Below, one piece after another: positions 15,001-20,705 of a stretch of 64,000 nt of DNA. This DNA comes from JBDRMV01 sp043825615 (lineage in GTDB: Bacteria; CG03). Position 1 is the first letter of the stretch; each line of letters begins with the position of its first letter. The notes under the pieces were generated by a model, which worked only from the letters and a program-made list of their open reading frames with translations, did not search any database and was not told where the DNA came from. The stretch lies in the NCBI GenBank assembly GCA_043825615.1, contig JBDRRS010000014.1, forward strand, positions 121,729-185,728, read 5' to 3'. The position numbers and the translations under genes are program-made.

Positions 15001-18000
15001 ATTTGGGCGACTCATCTTCGGCGGTTCTTTTTGAATGGGTTGACGGTGTAGATGCTTCATCGTCATCTTGGATTTCCTGGTCAAGTTATACGGCGCCGGG
15101 TCTTCTGGGAAATACTTCTTATACCTACAAAATCAAGGCGAGAAACGGCGACGGCGACGAGACCGGTTATTGTTCCGGTGTTTCAACTTACACGCTCCTC
15201 AATCCTCCCGACGACGGCGCTTTATGGGTTGATATTTCTCAAAGTTCCTCAACATTTCTAATCATTAAAGCGAGCGCTCCGGCAAATCCGGGAGCCGGCC
15301 AGACCGCTTGTGAATTTAAAGATTTTAGATTAGACACATCTTCAATTCCAATATCTTACCAGTGGAAAGAAGAAGGGCTTTCGGAAAATACGAGTTACTG
15401 GTTCAAAGTCAGATACAGGAACGCGAGCGGAATCTGGACTTCAACGAATACGACGATGTTAAATAAATTTACAAAATGCAATAAACCGGCGGGCTTTACG
15501 ATGACTCCAAAAGAAGAAGATGGAGATAAGAAATTTAAGTTAGTTATCGATACTTTTCCCAACGCTGATAACGCTCCTTCTGGAAAAGGATTTAGATTTA
15601 ATAGTGAAACAGGACCTGATCCTGATTGGTATGATTTTAATGAATTTACTACCCCTGGTGACCTCGGGGCAAATATTCAATACACTTACGAAGTTTATTA
15701 CAGAAACGGCGACGGGGTGGAGACGGATGCTGTTCCGCTGTCAAAATATACGCTGGCGAATACGCCGGAAGCGCCGACCGCCTCCACGTCAACGGTGAGT
15801 GCGGTTAATATAAAGATTTACAGTGATGACGGGAATCCCGGAATCACGCAGTATGCTATAAAATGTTTCAGGGAGCCATCCTACGGTTCTGATAAATATC
15901 TCAGCATAGGAGGCTTGATTCAGGATACTACCAAATGGCTGGTTTTCGGCGATTGGGGCGGCTCCGGCGGGAAGGAGAATACAGGCCTTGACCCAAGTAC
16001 CACTTACTATTACAAGATTATCGCCAGAAACGGCGACGGAATAGTGACTTCTTACGGTAATTCATCCGGCAAGGTCTGCACTTTCGCGGCCGTTCCGGCG
16101 GATGTTTCCCATTCAACGAATACGGCGGCTTCGATAACCTGGTCATGGTCGAGCGGCGGCGGCGAAAAGGACTTCCTCGCCTTTACGGAAACTCCCGATA
16201 GCAGCTCAACCTGGACAACATCCACTCTCTGGACGCAGACAAACTTAAATACAAATACTTCCTATACATGTTATGTCAAAGCGAGAAATCACGCAGGAAT
16301 TACGACTCTCGCTGTTTCTTCTTCTGCCTACACTTCAATTGAAACTCCTGCCGGCCTTTTGTGGACGGAAGTGAACGTCTCGTCGATTACGATGTCTGCG
16401 GACGGAACGTTCACGAAACTTGATACCGGCAGTTCCGGAATCTATTTTGAAAAAGTTGATGGCGAAAACGGATTTAATTCCGGATGGTCAACACTCACGG
16501 TTCATACGATAACGGGGCTCGCCGAGAACACAACGTACTCTTACAGAATAATGGCAAGAAATGCCGAAGGGGACCCGACGCCATACTGCCTCACTACTTC
16601 CACTCACACTCTTTTGACACCTCCGCAGGTTAGTGACGTTTCCTTCGTAACTTATTCCTCAAGCGTAACCGTAAACGTAAATCCGCCGGCGAATAACCCG
16701 TATCTCGCGTTTACCGGCTGCGAATTTGTAAATACGTCAACCGGAAAAAATTTCGTCACGACGGGAACTTATTCATGGAACGATACAGCCCTGACGGAAA
16801 ACACAACTTATACCTATAAAGTAAAATACAAAAACGCCTCCGGAATCTGGACTTCTTACACCGTCGGGAAAATAACGCACACCCTCTGCAAAGAGCCGTC
16901 GGGATTCACGATAACTTCTGCCTCGCAGACGTCTCTTTCAATGAGTGTTTCCACGTTTACAAATGATGCTTCCGGAAATTCCGGCTATTTCTTTGAATTC
17001 GTAAGCGGCGGCGGAGGTAGTCCGGAAAGTTCTGACGGATGGCTCACCACAAACTTTTACACCGCCGACGGTCTTGTGGTGAATTCGTCCTACATTTACA
17101 GAGCTTATTACCGAAACCAGGACGGGGTACAGACGTATTTTGCGCAGATTACGAGTTATACTCTCGCTAACCCGCCTATCGGGCTTTATGCCAATGCCGA
17201 GGAATCCACGGAGGTTAATCTTTCCTGGGACCCGGGTTCCGGGGGAGACAACTGGTATAAAATAGAAAGGTCAACGGACAACTGGTCAAGCGCTTACCTC
17301 GTCGGAGACCTTTTTACTTCAACGACCCACCAGGACAAAATTTCTCTGGATGCGGACACGACCTACTGGTACAGGGTCTACGGTTATAACGGCGACAAAG
17401 TCATTACCTCATCAACCGGGACGGTCGTTACGACAGAACCTAATTCACCCTCGAACTTCTCTTACGTTGATATTTCTACCGGCAGTATTACCTGGTTCTG
17501 GCAGGATAACTCGAAGACGGAGACCGCTTACTATGTCTGCACGGGTACTCAAGCGAGGATTTCTCCGGCGCTGGAGGTAAACAGGTCTTCCTGGACGGAG
17601 GAAGGGCTTTCACCGAATACTTCGTATTTTCGCTGCGTTGAGGTTTATAATGCTGCCGGAAATGTTTATTCAGGCAGCATTTCAAGTTATACTTCCGCCT
17701 GCGTCCCCGGCGTTCCGTATGTTTTCTCTCCGTCAACATTCTCTCTTGCTCTTGTCGTTTCAACGGGTTCTAATCCTTCCCACACCGAATACGCAATTTA
17801 TAATAACGAAGAAAGTAAATACATCCAGAGCGGCGGCACGTTATCTCCGACGGAATGCTGGCAGACATTTGAGATATGGGGCGGCACATCAGGGATAACG
17901 AATACAGGTCTTGTCGCGAACAGTTCTTATACCTACAACGTTAAGGCGAGAAACGGGGACGGAATAGATACTGTTTTCAGTTCCGCCGCAACGGTTATTT

Positions 18001-20705
18001 ACACGCTGATTCAATCGTCCCCGACGGGGGTGAATTTTGAAGTCGGTCAGGCATCAATCACGGTTTCCGCCTTCGGGAACTTCACAAATCTTGACGTCCC
18101 GGATTCCGGAGTGTTTTTCTCGGAAGCGCTGACCGGAAAAAATTCCGGCTGGATTTCCACGACGACTTATCAGTTTTCCGGCTTATCGCCCAATACCTCG
18201 CATTTCTTTTACATTCAGACAAGAAACATTGCCGCATCCCCGAATTCTGCCGCGGGTCCCTATGCAGAGACGACGGGAATTGAAACAGTTGAAAGTTTGG
18301 AGTTTAGAATCGGGAGTTCGAGCATAGGCGTAGCGGCAGTTCCATCGTCTGCCTTCACCAATTTAATTGAGGAGCAGTCGGGTTTATATTACGTGCTCCT
18401 GGATACCGGCTCCCTGATTCTAAATTCAACATGGACAAAGAGCGGCGGTTTCATTGATTTTGCGGGGCTGGAACCGAATACGACGTATTACTTCAGCGGA
18501 AATTCAAGAAATCAGAAGGGCATTTATAACAGCACGACGACGGCAATTCCCGGAGTAACGCTGGCAAATCCGCCGGCGGGGCTGTATGTATCCGGCAGAA
18601 CAAACACATCAATTGAACTCAAGTGGTCCGAAAACGGAAATCCCGGCTGGACGCGTTACGGGATTGCGCGCTCCACAAATAATTTCAGCGTCAACATTGA
18701 CACAGCCGTTTCTTACGAAAGTAATCTTACTGGCAGCATGAAAAACTTTAATGAACTTTCCGAATTGACGACTTACTGGTTCCGCGTCTGGGCTTATAAC
18801 GAAAAGGAATGCGAAACGGCGTTTGTTTCCGTCTCGACAATGACGGTTGCCGAAAGCATTCCGCCCGCACAGACCGATACCCTGTCTGCTCTTACAGGGG
18901 CGTTAAACGGAACCATAAACCTTTCCTGGACAGCGCCGGCAGACGACGGAAATGACTTCGGTTCAGGGTCAGTGTCGGGTTATGTTATTAAATATGCGAC
19001 TTTCAGCGCCGCATCTCTCGGCAGTGATACGACCTGGTGGGAACTGGCGGAAGTTATTCCCGTCCCGAAACCGCCGCCGCACGGACAGGTGGGCTCGGAT
19101 GAGACCCTGACGGTCACGGGTCTTGAAGATGAAACGATGTATTATTTCATTCTGAAAGCGTACGACGAGATTCCGAATTATTCTCTCTGCTCAAATTCTG
19201 CGTATGCCGAGACGCGCCTGTCGGACTCCGAAAGACCCGCGAAGATTACCTCTCTCTCGGCTGCAAGCAGTATGAGTAAATCAATAGACCTTTCCTGGAT
19301 TGCTCCGGGCGACGACGGAATCGCGGGAACGGTATCGGGTTATGTCGTTAAGTATGCGACGTTCGGCGCCGGCGGCGACACGACGCTCTGGTGGCCCGGC
19401 GCGAATGTTACCGCTTCTTCAAAGCCGCCGCCGCACAAAGAAAGCGGTTTGAAAGAGTCCTGGACGGTCACGGGTCTTGAAAACAGCACGACTTATTATT
19501 TTGCGGTGCGTTCGTACGATGAAAGAGACAACACCTCGCCTTCGTCAAACGAGGCGCGCGAGAACACGGGTATCCTGGAAATTACTTATTTCCGGCCTGC
19601 GGACGGGTCTCTGGGTGTTGCCGTCGGCGCTGAGATTTTGATAGGATTCAGTAAACTGATGAGTACGGAGACGGTAAAAAGCGCGATGCGGATAAAAGCG
19701 GTAAAGGATAATATGGGGAGAAGCACGGATACGGTTGTGAGTCCAAGTTCATTCAGTTGGATTGGCTCCACTTTCGCCTTTATTTCACTTTCCCTGATGA
19801 ACAATTACACCTACGGAATTACGATTTCATCAATGGCTGCGAAAGACCTCTCCGGCGCTTATCTCGAAGAAACGCAGAGCAGGTATTTTACGACGATAAT
19901 GGCGCGTAACAGCGAAAATGTCGTTCTCGCGCAGGACCCGGGCGGGAAGGAACTCTACAGAATAGAACTTGAACCGGGAGCCCTCCCTGTTGACGCGTAC
20001 GTTAAAATCTCAACCTCCCCGGCCGAAAATCCTATCAGGGCGAGCGTTCTATCTATTGAAAGGGCGGAGGAGAAAACGCCGAAATTCGGCGACGCTTATC
20101 AATTCTCGATTCCCGGGACGATGAGGGAATTCAACGCTTACGATGCAGGCGGCGAATACAGGGACGACAATTTTGCTGCGGAAGTAAAAATAACGATACC
20201 ATATAAAGATAAAGGTAACGGAATTGTTGACGAAACTTCACCGCCCATAAGGGAAAGGACGCTTTCAATTTACTGGCTTGACGAGGCGCATAATCTCTGG
20301 GTGAGAATTCCTTCTTCGGAAGTGGATGAAGACAATAATACCGTCAGCGCCACGGTAAAACATTTCTCTGTTTACACGATTATGGGAACAAATTTATGGG
20401 ACCTTTCAGCCGCTTACGCATTTCCCGTTCCATATATTGCGGGGAAAGACGCAAACGGAAAACCAACAGTTCCTCCGGAAACAATAACCTTTTCAGATTT
20501 ATCCGATGAATGCACAATTAAGATTTATACGATTACGGGTGAACTTGTAAGAACAATAAAATATCCTGGAGATGGCGGCAAAGATTATCAGATATCATGG
20601 AACCTTAAAAACGATAATGGTGAAGATGTGGCGAGCGAAGTTTACATTTATTACATCCATAACGCCAAGCAGCACAAAACCGGAAAGCTGATAATAATAA
20701 GATGA
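3..20705 (+). CDS. Giant modular surface/secreted repeat protein with FlgD/T9SS-like C-terminal domain (5' partial)
   Basis: The frame is open from base 3, and the bases before the first ATG (66) encode the same repeat as what follows, so the true start lies upstream. At least 6,900 residues are visible. Modules by base position: about seven W-x-D-Y-R...DIYAQ repeats (3-1310); an IPT-like linker (1320-1610); EVYGA/GDGDNDG FG-GAP-like repeats (1650-2610); Fn3 (2625-2960); five near-identical GDYDNDGDLDLA repeats (2990-3760); Fn3 pair (3770-4465); a stalk of GNW...FDGT repeats (4470-7450); Fn3 pair; a second FG-GAP block (8200-9270); Fn3 series with SWxAPGDDG (9280-11220); about two dozen LxxNTSYxYxVKARNxxG modules (11220-18860); Fn3 pair; Big_5-like domain (19580-19890); and a terminal domain with IYTITGELVRT and GKLIIIR (20400-20702). 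Such C-termini are known as FlgD-Ig/type IX sorting-like domains. The role is inferred to be adhesion or surface coat. It ends in an ATGA overlap with the next gene. Confidence 0.9.
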   Translation, partial: GEAQWQGNGVEVSTAPTNQQEMEIIRDGQGGAIMVFHTNTYPHDIRAQKIESSGVVKWAVNGVDVCAAAGNQMNPVLCSDDSGGAIFVWQDERVGDSDDDIYAQRVNAAGEPQWTGNGVVVSTPTSIQEFPAVISDGLRGAIVAWRDYRGADRDIYAQRLDEFGDPQWTANGVMICGAADTQSQVRLCSDGNNGAIITWQDYRDGNYDIYAQKISSDGSVAWMSNGIVISSATGSQQEPEIVSDKNGGAVITWEDYRGLNGDIYANHIDGGGNKTASWDFHGNAICDEAGQDQFNPKIVMSGEKAIITWHDYRTSGVADIYAQQVNESGATQWQVNGVEVCTATNNQEYPAITEDGTDGAIIAWQDLRGGTTVHIYSQRLNSAGERQWGTFGVAVCTAANSQVKPKVAVAGPAQAIIAWEDYRTDYDIYAQKMKDTEYVPPPPTVTHIFPQSGTNDGYIWDVAVYGANFKPGMMIKLQKSGSADIVGENIFVDGSGYRLSCEFDLTDKSTGTYNVFIDVEGSSAILKTAFTVNEKLPEMIKWITKVTSAAVGGMQETAYGDGDNDGDLEIYGACADKYLYKFEWSGSSWTKVQMADAAPNILNGVCVGDGDNDGNKEVYSASAGGYLYQYRWWGSSWTNISMSSAGVSMTDVAVGDGDWDGTLEVYGANTDGNLYQYWWTGSSWSIVNMGGVGVQLNGVCIGDGDNTGELKVYAACNDNRLRQYQWTGFSWAGNDLPFVANTLNSVCIGDGNNDGNFEVYGACADGCLYEYKFINPGWNTANMGGSGSKSDVFVGDGNNDGELEVYGADSTFAGQKIFQYKWNGLNYTQFGIGSDVATAMNGVCVGDGDDDGKIEVFGANTDGKIYALKPYEGIPPYSISTLQAAPGAQIKLTWLAPGDDGTNGQASFYNIRYTTYSPFMWENATVWKSSMATGGPSGTQETETVTGLKPRTTHYFVVRAYDDVPEPNSSDSTFESTVSGSFVDILAGLTGVEYGSIQWGDYDNDGDLDLAVSGYDGTNNRLIIYRNDGGGSFINASEPMGANVGVYMSSIQWGDYDNDGDLDLAVSGYDSSNYKRLIIYRNDGGGSFINVSEPMGANVGVYWGSIQWGDYDNDGDLDLAVSGLDGTNRRVIIYRNDGGGSFINISEPMGANVGVRYSSIQWGDYDNDGDLDLAVSGYDGINRRLIIYRNDGGGSFVNVSEPMGANAGVYRSSIQWGDYDNDGDLDVAVAGSTATTGVKYFRIYKSLEAQFDNENSTPTAPAGLYGNFDSGVLELRWGDGVDDKTPKKGLYYSVRVATKSITDDLESWIVSPSTGAGASPFMGNYTHGFAIAKSTQPGLNLKEVVENTTYWWQVKTIDAGLKASAWSAQQSTVPNQAPAKITALTVNPGQYVGDIYLRWTAPGDDARDGTAQYYEIKYSSKGTIDDKPKWDNAIVWKASRPVTGLAGSFEEEVITGLEAGTTYWVCIQTRDEVPNYSDISNSPGNYAYDGIKYWTGNKSSSWSNGENWYPLGIPISSDSVVIISSIPFSPSLDCDVDISSFTILKWGFSLSAGTHTMYVSGHWTDTGNFIIGTSTVVFDGSSGQNIGPSKFYNFTVNSSSKVVVYGTLDIYGDFSLNKGTVTLPGGMPQYLAGDFNRAVGTYISGAEESDFDAEIIFDGTTVQTINSAIDPLEFNWIAFTVNSSSEVRTNNNLNIYGDFTLFAGTFFAGNYEHKVELDWTQTGGNFKAEGSTVTFIGSEVQTISISIDGGAFGSFFIDSSSEVIAECDLNIDGNVEISSGVFKPGDNTHTVAGNWTQTGGTFQPSSGTINFDGTAEQQVSQFSDGSYFNNLSISSGITKVPVNGSTVTVKGNLEVNIGGRLQTNDSGRLYLEDDLIFNGDSDSNSNVTLEMNGTNLQSISGSSALSALPLFKVNSSSEVYLNKSGLISMGLEISSGVLNAGSQAITVQGNWSQSGGKFEAGTSAVIFRTGTSEVQTLAGNPFNNFQVGSSPSLKCTLTANSDLDIDGSLTISSGTFSAGSSTITIAGNWTENSGQTFDGGTGQVVFDGINQSVNAVLGSSFNNFYATASWIGVNSSLDINGEFKIGGGVFTPVASTYTVGGNWDSSVGAFQPPAGVTIVFDGVSPTINLGAGNYFNNLTINVSGTAAASTALDINNNFLLQSGTFDPQSSTHTVSGNWDDSGGSFTPAAGTIKFNGTGSDLKSGGSNNFFNLVISKTAGADTLTAASPIDVNNNLTLTSGTFDPGVYTHTIRGDWDDSGIIFKPSSGTIVLDGSGPSIKQSAGNSFHNLYVNVSDTASVRTDIKINKNLSVQSGRLNLGDWRFITVLGSVTVESGGVLFSSNNASIKIGTELIFENGSFFDVAGGTNAYTTITSTNPSIAFYRFVSSGTLDIDGLILESCDKNGLIISTGTIAGLKNVKFQSLENGAVALPVYLASGNYEFENVSFDNSISTNVRVPEGSGITEILMKNCSGAKSGWEYEEDPDYAVKWGGTLPPNAISNLTALTGDIEGEIKLSWTAPGDDGTAGNLDSYPEGKYIVKYATFQITSANFYDSNISTFSQSGSPENSKNDEGPHTITGFTPGTTYYFAIKAQDDIPNTASWSTDGVNAKNSAWAQWDVTEPGAITGFTAVQAEQIYLQWTAPGDDGYSGNLDGVFEIKYSSDSLMNQTATITLSTSCSQGANISYMVTGLIPRTTYYFTIRTADERNNWSVTKGTPSAVSGSFYDAGQNLPGLAGASCAWGDYDGDGDLDLVLIGWTGTERVSKIYENSSGVLNFKQNLIPLLSTGSLAWGDIDRDGDLDLAVCGDDGTNRRFIIYKNDGGSFSNVQEPMGAADGVSNGSLSFGDYDNDGDVDIVITGEDNSSAKISRIYENADGTFTEDTTAAASLEKVMNGSAVFGDYDNDGDLDIALCGRTDSGRVVEWYKNTDGVFSADANSEGVEKGQIAFGDYDSDGDLDLAWNGTTDGSAAGAVTRVYWNNGLGVFAFKKGLEGAYYGSLAWGDCNNDGKLDLISSGLYTDGEKKTIVYRNTGGDSPFALPEVEGLLGFSNGSLAWGDFDNDGDLDLIRCGNTDYGYRSSVMKNVEADAGCGDNVNSAPSSPTGFNMTYAEEVLTLTWSGASDSETDSDGLYYNIRVSTVEVSSSVVSGCYGTPLMGNYLRPATGLCAPGIKLKNVTENATYYWWVQTIDAGLRAGAWSTKQSTVPNQSPAAVTNLSALAGTTEGTVKLSWISPGDDNLTGGIVNGKWEIKYSSKADFSSLHFIILSTSCSVGSFQTQIVTGLTEETTYYFRMSAGDEVPNWSELSNNATAWAMYDNIPPAKITDLTAQPGEQILLTWSAPGDNGNAGALDSGSGYYIQYSTYGVFWSTFSAQIQMDASGDEPGVLKSTSVYLSQETTYYFHIWTHDEIPNWGEVSDGTTAWCYIPPAAITSLSALTAGTEGGVNLTWLAPGDDGTVGILKSGSEYFIQHSTYNISWSTSDAQIQMDASGDAPGIFKSTSVYLSQETTYYYRIWTRDEISNFSELSNGATCWVNIAPAAITTLSAVAGLSESEIDLSWLAPGDDNLTGNLVNGEFEIKYSSVSALVPYSLISLSTSCSAGSSQAHTVTGLIPSATYYFGIRTADEVPNWSGISNGATTWAQDLVPASPQNLTAVVGAGEIQLNWSANTEMDIKGYKIYYDTDTSGEPYDGTSISTPSPIFVSGKNTTFFDLIGLEWTTYWLRLKAEDNTGHLSDYTEEISTRPNPTVPAAPTTFTGLAVSTYSIKWSWTDNANNEQGYKIYSDTGVFKDGLNPDTTYWLEEGLTANTSYYRYTEAYYQSYASSSNVKIKYTLANIPWVLTLTEATTEQITLTWNGDGKDYWTQISADNITYTDLHGAWQVETSTLSKGLTPNVTMWYKVTARNGDDEPADYCLPASTATLANPPGIPAQPFTNISTYTITANWSANDNSPATEYYVECSTGDDYSVVADSSEWISAMNHTAANLSANTSYYFRAMSKNYSGIVTTWTVLGTKCTLPTDPVIWCTSGHTDDGKSNVEVFTASATAVCDTFRYYWGNQQNSAPDTDWNGSTITKTCSADGHWYFRLISRNFADDQSVSTDTFHIDYNGTKPKVEPSAVATGTNTVNITYNEAVKKENSANPGDALNQNNYFLSPYLEISSITCVSGNTFEIKTSTEQVVSTEYMISVSTNVEDEYDNPIYYTYFATATFNSWGENDAPWIVAYSTETRTDGTKRVEVYAVVNDTNDHQCQLKVEYSTTNESGPWAKCTIQAGTVDARYDDSGGAPDVDNGADFQIGASASKRIVTSFGENGCTFYWQHDSDLTAETTAYIKLSVKDVIGDSTTVITSNVVIIDNVSPSTPTWVSCVAVSTYGITYTANECSDKNGPVQYYFDGDRTYDWSSSSYTTFSDLLANTSYAINVQAKDYYGNVSGISDSTFTYTLANAPENAYALPKTTYSITWNWSSGGAQEKFYAWEIQKSTYSGWITKSSWTETGLSANTSYTMFVKARNGNLIETSSITAFAYTDIETPSGVGWVSVSTWSITMKSANDFTNLSSTGGVYFDFVSGPPGGDDSVWLDTNTYTDNGLLENFQYTYKIQSKNGEDETTGWCIDASTYTALNPPEDNELSFTVFSSSIMPAVSPPPNQSAGLTGAVFEIVTDGGNGAGFVSTGTYFYADEGLTENTTYGYQVCYKNGDGAATSFTNEKITHTLCNEPGGFVFSDSSSTFLTMTVDTFTNHSCGQAGYLFEWSSGENGSSRTWAAGASSYTDVGLSTNTAYAYRVYYRNYDGVITDCIERSTYTLAVNPLAGAFADIFISSIAVNWFANGNPSWTWYTVECSSISAGGSIFGSSVTLNTSAVFGSLDANATYYFQVKAENGNGVETGYVILGATSTLANPPVDANHSSNTATSINWQWKSGGAEKEFCASTSTTFSPNSGWTNATYWYQTNLSTNTGYTCYVKARNYNGIETSTISAIAYTSIEMPDSLAWLTVNAASIAMEALSSFSNLGDSSSAVLFEWVDGVDASSSSWISWSSYTAPGLLGNTSYTYKIKARNGDGDETGYCSGVSTYTLLNPPDDGALWVDISQSSSTFLIIKASAPANPGAGQTACEFKDFRLDTSSIPISYQWKEEGLSENTSYWFKVRYRNASGIWTSTNTTMLNKFTKCNKPAGFTMTPKEEDGDKKFKLVIDTFPNADNAPSGKGFRFNSETGPDPDWYDFNEFTTPGDLGANIQYTYEVYYRNGDGVETDAVPLSKYTLANTPEAPTASTSTVSAVNIKIYSDDGNPGITQYAIKCFREPSYGSDKYLSIGGLIQDTTKWLVFGDWGGSGGKENTGLDPSTTYYYKIIARNGDGIVTSYGNSSGKVCTFAAVPADVSHSTNTAASITWSWSSGGGEKDFLAFTETPDSSSTWTTSTLWTQTNLNTNTSYTCYVKARNHAGITTLAVSSSAYTSIETPAGLLWTEVNVSSITMSADGTFTKLDTGSSGIYFEKVDGENGFNSGWSTLTVHTITGLAENTTYSYRIMARNAEGDPTPYCLTTSTHTLLTPPQVSDVSFVTYSSSVTVNVNPPANNPYLAFTGCEFVNTSTGKNFVTTGTYSWNDTALTENTTYTYKVKYKNASGIWTSYTVGKITHTLCKEPSGFTITSASQTSLSMSVSTFTNDASGNSGYFFEFVSGGGGSPESSDGWLTTNFYTADGLVVNSSYIYRAYYRNQDGVQTYFAQITSYTLANPPIGLYANAEESTEVNLSWDPGSGGDNWYKIERSTDNWSSAYLVGDLFTSTTHQDKISLDADTTYWYRVYGYNGDKVITSSTGTVVTTEPNSPSNFSYVDISTGSITWFWQDNSKTETAYYVCTGTQARISPALEVNRSSWTEEGLSPNTSYFRCVEVYNAAGNVYSGSISSYTSACVPGVPYVFSPSTFSLALVVSTGSNPSHTEYAIYNNEESKYIQSGGTLSPTECWQTFEIWGGTSGITNTGLVANSSYTYNVKARNGDGIDTVFSSAATVIYTLIQSSPTGVNFEVGQASITVSAFGNFTNLDVPDSGVFFSEALTGKNSGWISTTTYQFSGLSPNTSHFFYIQTRNIAASPNSAAGPYAETTGIETVESLEFRIGSSSIGVAAVPSSAFTNLIEEQSGLYYVLLDTGSLILNSTWTKSGGFIDFAGLEPNTTYYFSGNSRNQKGIYNSTTTAIPGVTLANPPAGLYVSGRTNTSIELKWSENGNPGWTRYGIARSTNNFSVNIDTAVSYESNLTGSMKNFNELSELTTYWFRVWAYNEKECETAFVSVSTMTVAESIPPAQTDTLSALTGALNGTINLSWTAPADDGNDFGSGSVSGYVIKYATFSAASLGSDTTWWELAEVIPVPKPPPHGQVGSDETLTVTGLEDETMYYFILKAYDEIPNYSLCSNSAYAETRLSDSERPAKITSLSAASSMSKSIDLSWIAPGDDGIAGTVSGYVVKYATFGAGGDTTLWWPGANVTASSKPPPHKESGLKESWTVTGLENSTTYYFAVRSYDERDNTSPSSNEARENTGILEITYFRPADGSLGVAVGAEILIGFSKLMSTETVKSAMRIKAVKDNMGRSTDTVVSPSSFSWIGSTFAFISLSLMNNYTYGITISSMAAKDLSGAYLEETQSRYFTTIMARNSENVVLAQDPGGKELYRIELEPGALPVDAYVKISTSPAENPIRASVLSIERAEEKTPKFGDAYQFSIPGTMREFNAYDAGGEYRDDNFAAEVKITIPYKDKGNGIVDETSPPIRERTLSIYWLDEAHNLWVRIPSSEVDEDNNTVSATVKHFSVYTIMGTNLWDLSAAYAFPVPYIAGKDANGKPTVPPETITFSDLSDECTIKIYTITGELVRTIKYPGDGGKDYQISWNLKNDNGEDVASEVYIYYIHNAKQHKTGKLIIIR
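2991..3760 (+). repeat. Five tandem 162-165 bp FG-GAP-like repeats inside the giant gene
   Basis: The phrase ATCCAGTGGGG recurs at 2991, 3153, 3318, 3480 and 3642, giving periods of 162, 165, 162 and 162 bp. Each unit encodes WGDYDNDGDLDLAVSG followed by a short RxIIYRNDGGGSF segment. The DNA is much more alike between copies than in the second FG-GAP block at 8200-9270, which points to recent amplification or conversion. All periods are multiples of three, so copy changes keep the frame. Confidence 0.9.
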
